The notes under the pieces are model-generated. The model was not told where the DNA came from. It saw only the letters and a program-made list of their open reading frames with translations, and did not search any database. DNA of 64,000 nt. Origin: Acinetobacter beijerinckii CIP 110307 (GTDB taxonomy: Bacteria; Pseudomonadota; Gammaproteobacteria; Pseudomonadales; Moraxellaceae). Shown here piece by piece: positions 25,965 to 34,678 of the stretch. Position 1 is the first letter of the stretch; the number at the start of each line of letters is the position of its first letter. The translations under genes were made by a program, and so were the position numbers. The stretch is taken from contig NZ_KB849764.1 in assembly GCF_000369005.1 (NCBI RefSeq), positions 687,086 to 751,085 of the forward strand, read 5' to 3'.

Positions 25965-28160
25965 TTAACTTGCAGCTTTAGCTCTAGCTTTGTGCAATTT
26001 TTTATAACTATCGATCAGACGTAAATGACGGTCAAGCCCTTCTAGTTTCATACTTGTTGGCGTTAAACCATAAAAACGTACCGTACCTTCTACAGAACCA
26101 ACAACAGCATCCATACGTTCATCACCAAACATACGTCGGAAGTTCTTTTCGTAATCTTCCAACTCCATCTCATCATCAAGAATGACTTCCAGCACGACAT
26201 TCATGCACTGATAGAACAGACCACGCTCAACGGTATTGGTGTTGTATTGTAAGAACGTTTCAACCAATTCTTTAGCCTCTTCAAACTGTTCTAACGCAAT
26301 ATAGATCAACAGCTTAAGCTCTAGGATGGTCAACTGTCCCCACACCGTATTGTCATCAAACTCAATGCCAATCAAGGTTGCGATTTCAGTATAGTCATCT
26401 AGTTCACACTCTTCTAAACGCTCGGCTAAAGCTACAAGTTGAGTTTGATCTAAGCGATGCAGATTTAAAATATCTTCACGGAATGCCAATGCTTTATTGG
26501 TATTATCCCAAATTAAATCTTCGACCAGATAAATTTCTGAATAATCAGGAACTAAGATACGGCATGCTGTTGCACCTAAATGCTCATAAACAGCCATATA
26601 CACTTCTTTGCCCATTTCTTGCAAAATTTCAAACAACTCAGCAGCTTCTTCCTCATTTGAGTTTTCACCATCGTTGGTGAAATCCCACTCGACAAAATCA
26701 TAGTCTGATTTAGCGCTAAAGAAACGCCATGAAACTAAGCCGCTAGAGTCAATAAAGTGTTCAACAAAATTGTTTGGTTCAGTCACCGCTTCACTTTGGA
26801 AGGTTGGTTGTGGTAAGTCATTGAGACCTTCAAAACTACGACCTTGTAACAGTTCAGTCAGACTACGTTCTAAAGCAACTTCAAAACTTGGATGAGCACC
26901 GAATGAGGCAAATACACCGCCAGTACGTGGGTTCATCAGTGTCACGCACATGACAGGAAAGTCACCACCCAAAGAAGCATCTTTCACTAAAACAGGGAAA
27001 CCTTGTTCTTCTAAACCTTGGATACCTGCCACAATACTTGGGTATTTTGCTAATACTTCTTGTGGTACATCTGGTAAAGCGATTTCCCCTTCTAAAATTT
27101 CACGTTTTACAGCACGCTCAAAAATCTCAGATAAACATTGAACTTGGGCTTCAGCCAAAGTATTACCTGCACTCATTCCATTACTGAGGTATAAGTTCTC
27201 AATCAAATTCGATGGGAAATATACAATTTTATCGTCAGATTGGCGTACAAATGGCAATGAACAAATACCGCGTTCAGTATTACCTGAATTGGTATCGTAC
27301 AAATGCGTACCCAATAATTCATCATCTGGGTTATAAATTTCGAGGCAGTAATTATCCAAAATTTCTTTTGGCAATTCACCATTAGGACCCGGTTTGAACC
27401 ACTTTTCATCTGGATAATGTACAAACTCTGCATTGGCAATTTCTTCACCCCAGAACTGGTCATTATAGAAAAAGTTACAGTTTAATCGCTCAATAAACTC
27501 ACCCAAAGCTGATGCCAAAGCACTTTCTTTGGTTGAACCTTTACCATTGGTGAAGCACATTGGTGACTGTGCATCACGAATATGTAAAGACCAAACATTC
27601 GGCACAATATTGCGCCATGAGGCAATTTCAATCTTCATACCTAGATTTGCCAAAATACCAGACATATTGGCAATGGTTTCTTCTAACGGTAGATCTTTAC
27701 CTGCAATGTAAGTACTACTCTCTGAAGCCAAACTTGGCATCAACAGTGCTTGAGCATCTGCATCAATACTTTCGACTTCCTCAATGATAAATTCAGGACC
27801 CGTTTGAATCACTTTCTTCACGGTACAACGATCAATTGAACGTAAAATGCCTTGACGATCTTTTTCAGAAATATCTGCTGGTAACTCAACCTGAATTTTA
27901 AAAATCTGTTTATAGCGGTTTTCAGGGTCAACGATATTATTTTGTGATAAACGAATATTATCTGTAGGTATATCTCGAGCCGCACAATACACTTTGACAA
28001 AATAAGCTGCACAAAGTGCTGATGAAGCAAGAAAGTAATCAAAAGGACCTGGCGCAGAACCATCACCTTTATAACGAATTGGCTGATCAGCGATTACTGT
28101 AAAGTCATCAAATTTGGCTTCTTGTCGAAGGTTGTCGAGATAATTAACCTTGATTTCCAT
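25965..28160 (-). CDS. OsmC-YcaO fusion protein
   Basis: 731 residues. Residues 1-150 form an OsmC/Ohr-like domain with two conserved cysteines (in ALCAAYFVKVYCAA and DRCTVKKVI). From about 190 to 560 comes a YcaO domain, the ATP-using fold that activates backbone amides, with conserved acidic segments (ASALGEFIERLN, EAQVQCLSEIFERAVKRE, ACRILVPDYSEIY). The C-terminal part is acidic and helical. E. coli YcaO, which lacks the OsmC part, supports RimO-dependent methylthiolation of ribosomal protein S12; this fusion may do the same. No precursor peptide or azoline dehydrogenase gene is nearby, so RiPP synthesis is unlikely. The gene has its own promoter, a long leader and a terminator. Confidence 0.9.
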   Translation of the reverse strand: MEIKVNYLDNLRQEAKFDDFTVIADQPIRYKGDGSAPGPFDYFLASSALCAAYFVKVYCAARDIPTDNIRLSQNNIVDPENRYKQIFKIQVELPADISEKDRQGILRSIDRCTVKKVIQTGPEFIIEEVESIDADAQALLMPSLASESSTYIAGKDLPLEETIANMSGILANLGMKIEIASWRNIVPNVWSLHIRDAQSPMCFTNGKGSTKESALASALGEFIERLNCNFFYNDQFWGEEIANAEFVHYPDEKWFKPGPNGELPKEILDNYCLEIYNPDDELLGTHLYDTNSGNTERGICSLPFVRQSDDKIVYFPSNLIENLYLSNGMSAGNTLAEAQVQCLSEIFERAVKREILEGEIALPDVPQEVLAKYPSIVAGIQGLEEQGFPVLVKDASLGGDFPVMCVTLMNPRTGGVFASFGAHPSFEVALERSLTELLQGRSFEGLNDLPQPTFQSEAVTEPNNFVEHFIDSSGLVSWRFFSAKSDYDFVEWDFTNDGENSNEEEAAELFEILQEMGKEVYMAVYEHLGATACRILVPDYSEIYLVEDLIWDNTNKALAFREDILNLHRLDQTQLVALAERLEECELDDYTEIATLIGIEFDDNTVWGQLTILELKLLIYIALEQFEEAKELVETFLQYNTNTVERGLFYQCMNVVLEVILDDEMELEDYEKNFRRMFGDERMDAVVGSVEGTVRFYGLTPTSMKLEGLDRHLRLIDSYKKLHKARAKAAS

Positions 28161-28258
28161 GCTGGTACCTAATTTTCTTACATGTCAGGATAAACATATA
28201 AAATTCAAAATATTGATATATAAGCCGAATCGCGGATAAGAAATTGACTTAAAAGTAG

Positions 28259-28317
28259 CTAGAGTTAATTCGTCAAAATAACTTGAACTAACTCTAGTAA
28301 TGATGGGCGCTATTATA
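28259..28317 (-). promoter_or_regulatory. Promoter -10 box and leader hairpin of the OsmC-YcaO gene
   Basis: On the minus strand TATAAT (28312-28317) makes a strong -10. A perfect nine-base inverted repeat CTAGAGTTA/TAACTCTAG (28259-28267 and 28289-28297, 21-base loop) follows within the predicted 5' end of the transcript. The leader would be about 145 bases. Whether the dyad is an RNA hairpin or a repressor site cannot be told. Confidence 0.45.
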
Positions 28318-28429
28318 GAAGTATTTTATGCAATTGATAACTTTTGTGTGTTTTTCTAGTCTTTAAATAAGCAATTGAAAGCTCAAAAGTGCTTAGCAAT
28401 AAAAATAAGTATATTTTGATTGCATCAGA

Positions 28430-29269
28430 TTAACGCTTTTTTGAACTTTTCTTAGTTAAAAACTGAAGTGCATTAGAATAATGCGTTGGCGTAATTCTTT
28501 GTATGATATCTAAAATTTTTGCATCATTACCGATTAGAATACGCGCTTTATTTTTCCTCACTGCATCAAGAATAATCTTTGCAGCAACTTCTGGTGGAGT
28601 TTTTAATACTTTATTAAATGCTCGGCTGGCTTTAGCTGGATTCATGCCCAAAGAACGGATGCTATCATTCATACGTGCACTATTCGCAATATTGGTACGG
28701 ATACCGCCTGGATGAACACAGGTCACACTAACACCATTATTTTGAATATTTAACTCTTGTCGCAGTGATTCTGTAAAACCTCGAACAGCAAATTTTGTTG
28801 CATTATAAGCACTTTGGCTTGGTTGAGCCGTTAAACCAAAAAGACTCGAAATATTAATAATATGCCCTTCACCACTTTGCTTTAAATAAGGTAAGAACTC
28901 TTTGGTTCCATACACCACACCCCAAAAGTTAATATCAAAAATCCATTCCATTTCGTCATAACTCATCCCTTCAACAGTACTCGCTAATGCCACACCTGCA
29001 TTATTAAAAATTAAATTGATTTTGCCATGTGCTTCAAAACTATTTACAGCCCATTCTTTTATCGCTTTTTGATCTGATACATCTAATTGGGTCGTTGTAA
29101 CATTCACGGGGTATTGTTTTATTAAAGATACTGTTTCAGCTAAGCCTTGATCATTGACATCACTTAAAGCCAAATGAGCACCTTGCTGTGCCAATAAGAT
29201 CGCAAGTTGTTGACCGATTCCTGAACCTGCACCAGTGATTGCGGCGACTTTATGACTAAAATTTCTCAT
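28430..29269 (-). CDS. Short-chain dehydrogenase/reductase (SDR)
   Basis: 279-residue classical SDR: TGAGSGIG near residues 14-21, Asp after beta-2 (ALSDVNDQG, suggesting NAD(H) preference), NNAG near 90, catalytic Ser in ISSLFG and YNATK (YxxxK) near 159, then the PGGIRTNI loop. The basic tail (TKKSSKKR) is notable. Its start lies two bases from the stop of the amidohydrolase gene, so the two form an operon. The substrate is unknown; similar proteins act on hydrophobic alcohols or ketones. Confidence 0.88.
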   Translation of the reverse strand: MRNFSHKVAAITGAGSGIGQQLAILLAQQGAHLALSDVNDQGLAETVSLIKQYPVNVTTTQLDVSDQKAIKEWAVNSFEAHGKINLIFNNAGVALASTVEGMSYDEMEWIFDINFWGVVYGTKEFLPYLKQSGEGHIINISSLFGLTAQPSQSAYNATKFAVRGFTESLRQELNIQNNGVSVTCVHPGGIRTNIANSARMNDSIRSLGMNPAKASRAFNKVLKTPPEVAAKIILDAVRKNKARILIGNDAKILDIIQRITPTHYSNALQFLTKKSSKKR

Positions 29270-29270
29270 T

Positions 29271-30359
29271 TCATGACTCTATCTTTAATTTATAAAAATT
29301 CGCTGCATTTTGTCTAAATATGGCATGCAGCGCGTGATCACCATAAGGATTAATCATTTCAATATATGCACTAATTAAGTCCGATAAAGCCACATTGGGT
29401 TTATCCATTGGAAAGTTTGAGGCATAAATAATTCGATCAGTACCAAATACATTTATCGCATGTTGAATCATCGGTGTTAATAAATGGATTATTTCTGCAA
29501 TGCTTGCAGTGCGCTGCTGCTGATAAAAAGTATGTCCAAGTACAGGCATCATCAAGCCAGAAATCTTGGCATAAACATTTTTTTGTTGCGCTAAATCCTC
29601 CAATTCATATTTCCACTGTTCAAAAATATCAGCTCGTTCAGCAGAAGTTCGCCCCGTTCTCTTACCTACTGAACCAAACAAACCTACTGGCGTCGCTAAA
29701 TGATCAACGACAATCGGTGTTTGTGGGAAGTTTTTTGCTAAAAGATTGATTTCATTTAACTGTGTTGAATAAGCCCAAGCATCAAATGAAAGTTCCATTT
29801 TTGCCAAGTGCTCAAAACCTTTTAAAAACGTCTTTGATTGATATAAATGTGGTTTATCGCACCAACGATAAACGCCTTGATCGTCATGCCAAGCTGCCAT
29901 TTTTCGAATCCCCCGAAATAACGGACTCGCATCTTGATGAGCTGTTAATATATCTTTGAATTTTTTATATCTAGGATCGGCAGTTGCCACAATTGCGCCA
30001 AGATTTAAATTATGCGTCTTAAAATTAAGTTGATTAAGCCAATGGGTTTCTTCGACCACACCAAATCTTTTTTGATGATGCCAATTAGCTTCAACATGTA
30101 CCACACAATCAACATCAAATGGCACAGTGTCGGCTTTATAGTGTTCTGGTAAATATGGATTAAGTGCGTATTGAGTCACACCTAAACTATCCAGCAATGG
30201 TTTAGGTTTAACAAGACGTACAATTTTATCCATTAAAACAGGATATTTACCCAATGTTTTAACCAATAAAGCTGCTGAATGCGGTGTATGGTAAGGATCC
30301 CATTGGTGTATATGTGGGTCAATTATTGGAAAATCTAATCCTTTCATTCCACTTCCCAT
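29271..30359 (-). CDS. Amidohydrolase-2 family TIM-barrel metal hydrolase (COG3618-like)
   Basis: 362 residues. The metal-binding start IDPHIHQWDP (HxH) and later segments VDHLATPVGLFG and FGTDRIIYASNFPMDKP carry the expected His and Asp ligands of the amidohydrolase-2 family, which includes lactonases and decarboxylases. ATG at 30359 is taken, but MKGLDFPIIDPH from ATG at 30347 has a better ribosome binding site (GGGAAG). It is first in a two-gene operon with the SDR downstream. A long inverted repeat sits about 57-103 bases upstream. The reaction is not predictable from sequence. Confidence 0.85.
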   Translation of the reverse strand: MGSGMKGLDFPIIDPHIHQWDPYHTPHSAALLVKTLGKYPVLMDKIVRLVKPKPLLDSLGVTQYALNPYLPEHYKADTVPFDVDCVVHVEANWHHQKRFGVVEETHWLNQLNFKTHNLNLGAIVATADPRYKKFKDILTAHQDASPLFRGIRKMAAWHDDQGVYRWCDKPHLYQSKTFLKGFEHLAKMELSFDAWAYSTQLNEINLLAKNFPQTPIVVDHLATPVGLFGSVGKRTGRTSAERADIFEQWKYELEDLAQQKNVYAKISGLMMPVLGHTFYQQQRTASIAEIIHLLTPMIQHAINVFGTDRIIYASNFPMDKPNVALSDLISAYIEMINPYGDHALHAIFRQNAANFYKLKIES

Positions 30360-30415
30360 CCCTGATTTAATTTTAAAAGTGCTTTGAATATTTTTAGCCT
30401 ACAGAACAATCCACT

Positions 30416-30462
30416 ATGAATGAAATGATTTATTTAAATATTAAAATATGAATTTCATTCAT
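30416..30462. repeat. 11-bp inverted repeat upstream of the amidohydrolase-SDR operon
   Basis: ATGAATGAAAT and its exact complement ATTTCATTCAT, separated by 25 AT-rich bases, within the 238-base spacer between the second GNAT-like gene and the amidohydrolase. It could be a regulator-binding dyad. Confidence 0.5.
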
Positions 30463-30597
30463 TTTGCAACTTGTAGAAAACAACTGAATTTATAGATAAA
30501 TTACTGAACCAACCTCAATTCGTTGATTAAAATAATCAATCTGTTCTGTCGATACTAAACCTTAGAATATTAGAGGTGTTTTCGTTCTATTCTTCGC

Positions 30598-31764
30598 TTA
30601 AATGCGCCCCACTTCGAGATATGGAATTAATTGATCATCAAAATTTGAACGAGGATCGCCCGCATAACTGATAAAACCATGCATTCCCGTTAAGCGTTCA
30701 CCTTTGTAGAACTGGTTCAATTGATAACGAGGATCTTTATGGGATAGCGTAAAGCTCACGACACCTATTCCTTGTCTTTTAGAAAGCTTGTACGCATCCC
30801 CCAACATTAGATTGTGTAGTGCTAGATTGTTTGGATGGCATAATAAGCTATGTAACACGTGATATTTTAATGAATCGCCAAGTTTAGGCAATGGCATTCC
30901 CTTAGTAATTGAATTTATTAAATTATAAATTGGTCTTAATACAGCTATTATGGGACTGTAATGTAAAATTTTAGTTTGTTTAATGCGATGTTGATTCCAT
31001 AAACCAAACATACCGATTAGCTTTTTATCTTGAAAATACAAGACGAAATCTGAAAGTTTAATCCCTGAATAATAGCGATGCCCATGAGCTAGTTCTTCAA
31101 AATTATAGGCAGGGATAAAATTATAGTGCTCAGACATTTCCGTAATAAAATCATTCATTGATTGGATATGCTCTGGTTGAGCAACACAAGACTGAACTTG
31201 GCGATTATCTTGATAATCAGGCGCTGTACTATTTATAAATGCGTTGATTTTTCTTTTCTTTGCTAAATGCGTCAACGTCAATGTTTCAATCAATCCTTCA
31301 TCATAATAATCTGGCATACCTGTTTTAGAGGTTTGCATAGCGGCACGAGCTGCATGATTATCATCAAAAATGATCATTTGACTAAAATTAGGGTCGTGCA
31401 TATTTGTTTTCAGGTGCACAGCTAAAACTTTAACTAAAGATTTTCCACGATAGTTGCAATCGACACGTAAATCGCTAGCGTATCGCAAGTCCTGTATCTG
31501 CTGATTGATATAACACGGACGGTACCCATTACTATAACAAGCAACTTTTTTCTGGTGTTCTTTATCCTCAATCACAACATGTAATTTGTGCCTATACAGG
31601 ATATCAGAAGCTTTAAAATAACTAGGCTCACGTTGAAAGCTGATTTGAACCCCTCTCGTTGTCATTGGAACAGCGATAAGTGCTCTCAAGCCATGATCAT
31701 CCTCAAGCGTTGCCTCACGTGTAATCAGATTATATTGAGACTTCTGCTCTAGATTCATTTTCAT
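30598..31764 (-). CDS. GNAT-like protein, last gene of the GH3/Emr cluster
   Basis: 388 residues with no signal peptide. The N-terminal half looks like a GNAT acyltransferase: a start TREATLEDDHGLRALI, a beta-strand HVVIEDKEHQKKVACYSNGY, then a motif-A-like DLRVDCNYRGKSLVKVLAVHL for acyl-CoA binding. The C-terminal half (KLSDFVLYFQDKKLIGMFGLW) may be a second, degenerate GNAT fold, as in tandem GNATs. Its start overlaps the TolC-like stop by four bases (ATGA). It is the last gene of the EmrA-EmrB-GNAT-GH3-TolC-GNAT series, so an acyl-transfer step in making an exported compound is likely. Acceptor unknown. Confidence 0.65.
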   Translation of the reverse strand: MKMNLEQKSQYNLITREATLEDDHGLRALIAVPMTTRGVQISFQREPSYFKASDILYRHKLHVVIEDKEHQKKVACYSNGYRPCYINQQIQDLRYASDLRVDCNYRGKSLVKVLAVHLKTNMHDPNFSQMIIFDDNHAARAAMQTSKTGMPDYYDEGLIETLTLTHLAKKRKINAFINSTAPDYQDNRQVQSCVAQPEHIQSMNDFITEMSEHYNFIPAYNFEELAHGHRYYSGIKLSDFVLYFQDKKLIGMFGLWNQHRIKQTKILHYSPIIAVLRPIYNLINSITKGMPLPKLGDSLKYHVLHSLLCHPNNLALHNLMLGDAYKLSKRQGIGVVSFTLSHKDPRYQLNQFYKGERLTGMHGFISYAGDPRSNFDDQLIPYLEVGRI

Positions 31765-33095
31765 TGCATTTTGACCTGTGCATGAGGTGATATAGACACT
31801 AAATCATTCAAACTTCCCATTTGATCTAGCAGTTGATAGACAAATACGACCTCATCCTGTTGGTTGACGGTCTTTTGCGTTTGAACATCTAATAGTTTTT
31901 GCTCAGTATTAAGTAAATCAAAAGTGGTTTTCGTACCTAATTCAAACTCTTTACGGGTATATACAAATGCGATTGAAGCTGCATCAATTGCATTTTGCAG
32001 CGCATCTTTATTTTGGCGAATAGTTTGAAGTTGTGCATAAGTTGTACGAATACGTTGATTTAAATCTAGCTCCAAAGTTTTAATTTTCTGATCAGCAAGC
32101 TGAATATCAACTTGAACTTTATTGATGTTTGCTCGATTTAGTCCATCATCATAGAGCGGTACATTTAACTGAATACCCACCATATAATTATTACTTTCAG
32201 AGCCGATATTGGTTGCTTCATGCTGAGCACCGAGCTTACTGGTGAGCATTACTGTTGGCCACAACTCTCTTTTGGTCAAAGCATATTGCTTTTCAGCTGC
32301 TTGCCTTTCGTATTTCGCTTGTATCAACGCGGGATGAGTTTTGGCTTTTAAAATAATTTCGTCCACGTTGTTGCTAATACTTGGTAGTTGATTTATTACG
32401 ACCAAATCATCAGGTTTTAGACCAGTGATTTGATAAAATTGTGCCTCACTGATAGTTAGATTAGATTGAGCTTGCGTAATATCTGCTTGCCCTTGAGCGA
32501 CTTGAGCTAAAACCTGAGCTAAGTCTGCTCGTGTAATCATGCCGACATCAAAACGCCTCTGAGATTCATACAGAGAACGCTGTAAATTTGACATGGTTTT
32601 CTTTCTAAGATCTAAAATTGCTTTTTTCTTTAACACATCGGTATAAACCATCACCGTATTTAATATCGTTTCAGATCGTTGATCTGATAATGCTTCAGTA
32701 CGAGCAGAAAGCTGCTTCTTAGCAACTTCAATACCTAGACGATGGCGACCAGAAGTATAGACTGGATAATCCAACTGAAGTTGCAAACTACGACCTCGAC
32801 GATTCCCTTCAGTTGGAAACATTACGTTGGTTGGGGTTTCTATTTTTTCATAATCCAACTGCCCAACCAGATTGACCCTCAGTCCATCTCGTTGTGTTGC
32901 TTGATCAAGTATCGCAGTGGATTGATTGACACCTAATCGACTCAGTTCTAATTGACTTTCATGACTCAAACTCGCTGAAATTGCATCATCTAAGTTCATT
33001 GCCTCAGCTGTATGTGCGGCAAATAGGACTGACAAATAAATCAAATATTGATATTTGGACACCTTTTTTTTAAATTGCATTATTTCTCTATTCAT
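31761..33095 (-). CDS. TolC-family outer-membrane channel
   Basis: 444 residues. A signal peptide-like start (YLIYLSVLFAAHTAEA) is preceded by a longer-than-usual N-terminal tail; an internal ATG at 33080 would shorten it by five residues. There is no lipobox, unlike the RND channel at 7706. Two outer-membrane-efflux repeats are seen: SRLGVNQSTAILDQATQRDG, DYPVYTSGRHRLGIEVAKKQ, FDVGMITRADLAQVLAQVAQ, then FELGTKTTFDLLNTEQKLLD. It overlaps the GH3 stop and the GNAT start by four bases on each side, so it is embedded in the biosynthetic part of the cluster. It should pair with the EmrA/EmrB proteins upstream. Confidence 0.9.
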   Translation of the reverse strand: MNREIMQFKKKVSKYQYLIYLSVLFAAHTAEAMNLDDAISASLSHESQLELSRLGVNQSTAILDQATQRDGLRVNLVGQLDYEKIETPTNVMFPTEGNRRGRSLQLQLDYPVYTSGRHRLGIEVAKKQLSARTEALSDQRSETILNTVMVYTDVLKKKAILDLRKKTMSNLQRSLYESQRRFDVGMITRADLAQVLAQVAQGQADITQAQSNLTISEAQFYQITGLKPDDLVVINQLPSISNNVDEIILKAKTHPALIQAKYERQAAEKQYALTKRELWPTVMLTSKLGAQHEATNIGSESNNYMVGIQLNVPLYDDGLNRANINKVQVDIQLADQKIKTLELDLNQRIRTTYAQLQTIRQNKDALQNAIDAASIAFVYTRKEFELGTKTTFDLLNTEQKLLDVQTQKTVNQQDEVVFVYQLLDQMGSLNDLVSISPHAQVKMQ

Positions 33096-34678
33096 AATCG
33101 CTCCAGACTATTCAAAGAGATTTTCTTTAGCGGTTCAGGTTTGATATTTCCTTCAATTAAACCATCAGACATCACCAGTTTTTTATATGCAGCCCAACCA
33201 TCGTGTGCTTGGCGAATTTGTGGTAGATCAAGTTGACCTAAATTACGTGCTAATTCGTAATGGAAGTTTTGGCGCAAAATACTGTCAATATATTGATGAT
33301 CAACTGAGTGATGAATCTCGCCTTCAAACAGCACACAATAAAATGGTTTACTTTGTTGCTGCGTATCTATGGCAAGCAATGAAATCGCTTTGGAATCAGT
33401 TTTATTTAAATGAGACAATAGCTGTTGAGCTGTTTCAGGAGCAAGCTTTTCACCCACTAAATCTACACCGAAACGCCGACCTTGAAACTCAAAACAAGGC
33501 ACTTGTTCAAAGAAACCTGTAACCAATAAGCAATCATCTAAACAATAACGTAGCAAGCCATTGCCTGAACTAATAATCGGACTAACCACATCACCAATTT
33601 TGAGTTCCCAAGACGGAATGATTTTTCCTTGCTGTTCACCCTCTAAATATTCAAATTCATAAAAATGGCTTTGATATGCTAATGGATACAGACCGTTATA
33701 AGGTATAGTTACAACACCCTCTGTTGCCCACAACCCTTTGCCTTCAAATTGAACGAAAGGTAATCGCTGTTGTAGTTTTTCAGCCCAAGCTTTAGATCCC
33801 GCAGTATCCCAACTCGATATTAAACTGAGTTTTGGCCATAATTTTTTAAAATCAATTTGGTGACCGTCTGTAGCTGCAATTAAACGTTTTGCACTTTTTG
33901 AACAAAAGGGGGCTTTAATTTGCGCTAAATATGCTTGCCGCAATCCCCATGATCCACTCTCAAGCACTTGAACAACCTCATATTGCAAAGCTTCTAAACG
34001 ATCAAGTAACTGCAAAGCAAAAGTTGGGCTCCATACAGAAATCAATGCCAAATTATGGTTTGCAACCAAATAACATAAGGTCGCAAACAAAGCATCATCC
34101 GCATTTGCGGCAAAAGCGACATTACTTGGAACAGCTTGGGTAAATTTAGATAAAATACGCTTTCCTAGACTTAATAAGGCACTGTCATCATTAAGATTTT
34201 TATCTTTTAATACTTGACGTTGGCTTTCAGGCAACCATGAAACTGACCAATAATGTGTGCCATATTTTAATGCAGGACATTTACGATACATGCTTGCCAA
34301 CCATGGGGCGATTGCATGATCAAGCTGATCTAAAAATAATTGGGTATAAGGAATAAATTTAATCTGTTCACTCGAACCACTCGTAGGCTGGAAACGAATA
34401 AGCTTACTGATCGAAAGTAATGATTCCTGCTCACGATATTCAGTTATCGCCTCTCGCCAGTCGCTATAACGTGAAGGAGCAAAAAACGCTATAAATTCTT
34501 CATAATTTGAAATATTTTCTTTTCTAGCAAGAGTTGATGTTTTTAAAATTGTACTTAATATTTGACGTTGAGATGCTTCTAAATGATTGGTATTTTTTTT
34601 AAAGCTTCTTTCTGAAGTTTCACACCAGTTCTTCATGATCAAATGTGATCCCTTGGTCAGCCATCCTGTATATTTCAT
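33092..34678 (-). CDS. GH3-family acyl-acid amido synthetase (acyl-adenylating)
   Basis: 528 residues, the size of GH3 enzymes, which adenylate a carboxylic acid and join it to an amine or amino acid. The ATP-loop TSGSSEQIKFIPYT at about 99-112 matches the GH3 motif TSGTSxGxxKxxP; an acidic motif ATEGVV follows near 318 and DLVGEKL near 408. Plant GH3 enzymes conjugate jasmonate or auxin to amino acids; bacterial members are little studied. It overlaps its two neighbours by four bases each (ATGA). Between acyltransferase-like genes and export genes, it is the probable central enzyme of the cluster. Acyl and amine substrates are unknown. Confidence 0.82.
   Translation of the reverse strand: MKYTGWLTKGSHLIMKNWCETSERSFKKNTNHLEASQRQILSTILKTSTLARKENISNYEEFIAFFAPSRYSDWREAITEYREQESLLSISKLIRFQPTSGSSEQIKFIPYTQLFLDQLDHAIAPWLASMYRKCPALKYGTHYWSVSWLPESQRQVLKDKNLNDDSALLSLGKRILSKFTQAVPSNVAFAANADDALFATLCYLVANHNLALISVWSPTFALQLLDRLEALQYEVVQVLESGSWGLRQAYLAQIKAPFCSKSAKRLIAATDGHQIDFKKLWPKLSLISSWDTAGSKAWAEKLQQRLPFVQFEGKGLWATEGVVTIPYNGLYPLAYQSHFYEFEYLEGEQQGKIIPSWELKIGDVVSPIISSGNGLLRYCLDDCLLVTGFFEQVPCFEFQGRRFGVDLVGEKLAPETAQQLLSHLNKTDSKAISLLAIDTQQQSKPFYCVLFEGEIHHSVDHQYIDSILRQNFHYELARNLGQLDLPQIRQAHDGWAAYKKLVMSDGLIEGNIKPEPLKKISLNSLERL

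Noticed and set aside
25965-28160. YcaO as part of a thiazole/oxazole RiPP gene cluster
   Set aside because: No precursor peptide, E1-like partner or dehydrogenase is nearby; the OsmC-fused form is a stand-alone housekeeping type.
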